Positions 38,613 through 40,395 of a stretch of DNA of 40,395 bases are shown piece by piece. Under the pieces are notes generated by a model. That model saw only the letters and a program-made list of their open reading frames with translations, did not search any database and was not told the origin of the DNA. The stretch spans positions 1-40,395 of the forward strand of contig JAPDIX010000001.1 of the NCBI GenBank assembly GCA_029259345.1, given 5' to 3'. Every line of letters starts with the position of its first letter. The stretch's first letter is position 1. This DNA is from Archaeoglobi archaeon (GTDB lineage Archaea > Halobacteriota > Archaeoglobi > Archaeoglobales > Archaeoglobaceae). The translations under genes were made by a program, and so were the position numbers.

Positions 38613-38970
38613 ACATTCGATGGTGCTGAGGTTAGCCGCAAATCTCCTTGCCATCGCCGGGATTGCGGATTCTGCTTACCTTATGTACCCGATATTCCTG
38701 AACTGTTATGCAAACGTTTGCCTCTACAACCCTCTCCCGTTCCCAAGTGAACTGCCCGCACTGGGTGGGTTGTTCTGGTTCGTCGCTGCGCTCGTTGTAT
38801 TCAATGCAAAAATCCCGTTGACACTTAAGAGAATTTGGCAACTTTTGGGAATTGCAGGTATTGCGGCGTTGATAGTAATCTCTATCGTTTATTCATACTT
38901 CTGTCCTTACTGCTATGCTGCTCATACTATAGGTGCAGCACTCATATTGATATCGATGCGAGAAATCTGA
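38605..38970 (+). CDS. vitamin K epoxide reductase (VKOR) family membrane protein
   Basis: A 121-residue membrane protein with four hydrophobic helices. Two conserved cysteines lie in the first loop (FLNCYANVCLYNPLPFPSEL), then ALGGLFWFVAALVVF, and the active-site CxxC is in the last helix (VYSYFCPYCYAAHTIGAALI). VKOR homologues regenerate oxidised disulfide-forming partners at the membrane; archaeal ones support disulfide formation in secreted proteins. ATG 38605 follows GGTGATTGAAG; TTG at 38599 is less likely. It overlaps the broken L21e gene by eight bases, an unusual partner. Nothing is broken in this gene. Confidence 0.85.
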   Translation: MPKHSMVLRLAANLLAIAGIADSAYLMYPIFLNCYANVCLYNPLPFPSELPALGGLFWFVAALVVFNAKIPLTLKRIWQLLGIAGIAALIVISIVYSYFCPYCYAAHTIGAALILISMREI

Positions 38971-39112
38971 AGCTCGCAGAGCTAAAAGACTCTTCGTGCA
39001 TCTGCAAACGATTCCGATCTTTGGGAGCCGCCACAAATATACTTTAGTTTTTTTAAAGTTTATAATTTAAACCGCTACTCGGATATTACTTTTAAATCCA
39101 GTGCTTTAAACT

Positions 39113-40076
39113 TTGAAAGTATGGAGGGATTTCAATGTCTCATGGTTTGCAAAATTCTCGGGAGTAGAGGTGTGGCCTTAGCATCTATACCGTTTTTATC
39201 CACCGCTGACATTAGCCTTAACTTACATACTGACCTTTATTTTCGCCATTCTAACTTTAACCTGGGTTGCGAAAATAATCAGGTATGGAGAGGTCGTAAA
39301 GAACGAAATTCAGCATGTGGTGATTGGAAACTTCTATCCTCTTCAACCGATTTCTGCTTATACTTGCGATACTTTACAGAAAACTGGGTTTTGGCTTTGA
39401 CTTGCCACTTCTCATCTACGGAGCAACACTCATTTTTCTGCTAACAGTGTATCTCTCCTACCACTTCTTCGCCAATGTCACTCCCCAGCTCAGCCACATT
39501 CACGGTGGATGGTTCATACCTCCGGTTTCGACCATACTCGTAACCGATGTTCTGCTCCTCTATCCTCCGAACAAAATGTTTCTTGCAATCTCTTTAATTT
39601 ACTTTGGAATGAGGACTATGCTTTTCCTCTTCATAGCGACAATACTGTTCTTGAGACTAATAAACCACGAGCTTTTACCTTCAGAGCTTGCACCAACAAA
39701 TTTCATTCTTCTCGCACCGATCGGCATTTTAATCGTCGATTTTCTATCCATATTTAGCCACGCAGATTTGCTTTTTGGCTCATCGAGTTCATCAATTGCC
39801 CTAACCCTCTCAATCTCGTTATGGGGATTTGGACTCTGGGCTTTAATCGTAAACGTAATGCTCTTTTTGAGATACATGAGGAGGGAATTTCCTTTCTTCC
39901 TCGGATGGTGGAGCTACGTGTTCCCAACTGCTGCGTTCACGTTAGGAACAATTGCCCTATCACAGCATGTCGAACTTTTCAAACCTCTGTCTTTTATACT
40001 GTATGCACTTTTAATGTTCATATGGATCGTGGTCTCTGCAAGAACAATTAGGCTAATGATTTTGAAATCAGCATAA
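39113..40076 (+). pseudogene. TDT/TehA-type (tellurite/dicarboxylate exporter) membrane protein with broken 5' end
   Basis: From 39324 an intact 250-codon frame encodes about seven membrane helices with TDT-family features (VTPQLSHIHGGWFIPPVSTI, PTNFILLAPIGILIVDFLSI, FPFFLGWWSYVFPTAAFTLG). The N-terminal part is present but scattered over frames: VWRDFNVSWFAK, then ILGSRGVALAS, then LYRFYPPLTLALTYILTFIF to IGNFYPLQPISA, then LILAILYRKLGFGFDLPLL. At least three frameshifts and a TAG (39179-39181) separate them. A shorter protein starting inside might still be made but would lack about three helices. It lies about 140 bases after the VKOR gene. Confidence 0.65.
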
Positions 40077-40085
40077 TTTCTCAAT

Positions 40086-40388
40086 TCAAACTTCAACTTC
40101 AAAACCGGCAGCTGAGAGCAGACCGATCAAAGCCTCTCTTATCCCCGCATACTTTTTCTCCCTGAATAAAGGTTTACAGTCTTTAACATCTTTCTCTCCG
40201 TTGAGCAGTTTTACTGCAAAGGCCATGCACGTCTGCTCTCCACACTCTTTGCAGTTGGTCTTTGGCAGGTAATTGTAAACGTCCATCACCGTTACGTTAA
40301 TCTTCTCCTTTGGTTTCGATAGGTCGATCTCGTCCTTTTTCTCGTACGCTTTATTAACGAGTTGTTCGATCTCATCCAAAATCTGCAT
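40086..40388 (-). CDS. small 4Fe-4S protein (PF04060-type domain)
   Basis: A 100-residue protein. KTNCKECGEQTCMAFAVKLL followed by NGEKDVKDCKPLF is the CxxC....C...C pattern of the PF04060 [4Fe-4S] domain seen in the gamma subunit of CO dehydrogenase/acetyl-CoA synthase, RnfB-like proteins and related redox proteins. The N-terminal 35 residues are an acidic and basic helix plus a VTVMDVYNYLP strand. It may be a free-standing electron-transfer or corrinoid-related protein. The start at 40388 is close to the window end, so upstream in-frame starts and operon partners cannot be checked. It converges with the TDT gene. Confidence 0.75.
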   Translation of the reverse strand: MQILDEIEQLVNKAYEKKDEIDLSKPKEKINVTVMDVYNYLPKTNCKECGEQTCMAFAVKLLNGEKDVKDCKPLFREKKYAGIREALIGLLSAAGFEVEV

Positions 40389-40395
40389 CGCTTCC

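Noticed and set aside
38535-39181. In-frame TAG codons in both the L21e and TDT genes, considered as possible pyrrolysine or other recoding.
   Set aside because: Both genes also carry frameshifts, the TAG in the TDT gene lies at a frame junction, and intact genes of the window use TAG as ordinary stops (for example KptA). Decay explains the data better.
1-40395. CRISPR array.
   Set aside because: No regularly spaced repeat of 24-37 bases was seen; the only tandem repeats are the two copies at 27839-27934 and the short GACTGGTTCT run at 23323-23348.

Overview
This window most likely comes from a hyperthermophilic archaeon of the Archaeoglobales (Archaeoglobus, Ferroglobus or Geoglobus type). 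The reasons are gene content and gene style. There is an archaeal cysteinyl-tRNA synthetase, archaeal Elp3, KptA, archease, a HerA ATPase, a PurP-type ligase, a probable methanofuran-biosynthesis ligase (MfnD), many archaea-only DUF families, tRNA genes mostly without an encoded CCA, GGTG-type Shine-Dalgarno sites, and TATA boxes about 25 bases before leaderless starts. The assignment was made by reading alone, with no database search.

Layout. Positions 1 to about 7260 are an accessory region built from mobile and decaying pieces: the tail of an IS630-type transposase, a SWIM zinc-finger gene, a broken gene, a large HEPN-like protein, a frameshifted tyrosine recombinase, an ArdC-like metallopeptidase, a possible PD-(D/E)XK protein, a HicA/HicB toxin-antitoxin pair, an orphan UPF0175 antitoxin, an orphan gene behind a long RBS-masking hairpin, a complete IS with a 14-bp flanking direct repeat, and a truncated PLD-like fragment. 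Positions 7234-22983 are mostly core chromosome: a tightly overlapping wHTH/DUF504/BtpA/kinase operon; DUF1786, DUF457 and cysS; a giant PAS/GAF sensor whose histidine-kinase end is degenerate; DapL-like aminotransferase divergent from an unknown gene/DUF531/kptA operon; purP; herA; mfnD with a NYN-domain gene; and tRNA-Ala and tRNA-Ser.

Positions 23104-23960 look like a small island relic at the 3' end of tRNA-Gln. Then come a DUF4258/DUF2283 toxin-antitoxin-like pair behind elp3, and a nitrogen-assimilation block (glnA, then a glutamate-synthase-like FMN protein) separated by an IS relic and two tandem 38-bp promoter repeats. A methyltransferase/archease/DUF763/aroA operon and a Roadblock/DUF2226 pair follow.

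From tRNA-Ser(TGA) at 34577 to about 37660 a second accessory tract holds an intact tyrosine integrase with a zinc ribbon, decayed sequence, a 20-bp perfect palindrome and a DUF4406-like gene. The right end has an Lrp/AsnC regulator with an added cysteine cluster, a broken ribosomal protein L21e gene, a VKOR-type membrane protein, a TDT-family transporter with a broken 5' end, and a small 4Fe-4S protein.

The window has an unusual number of broken genes. Some carry two or more independent lesions, which argues for real decay. Others have a single indel in a homopolymer, where sequencing error or programmed frameshifting must be considered. No CRISPR array or complete known defence system was seen. 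The best candidate for something undescribed is the 1.06-5.19 kb block of HEPN, ArdC-like, PD-(D/E)XK-like and toxin-antitoxin genes lying between GC-rich repeats of opposite orientation.
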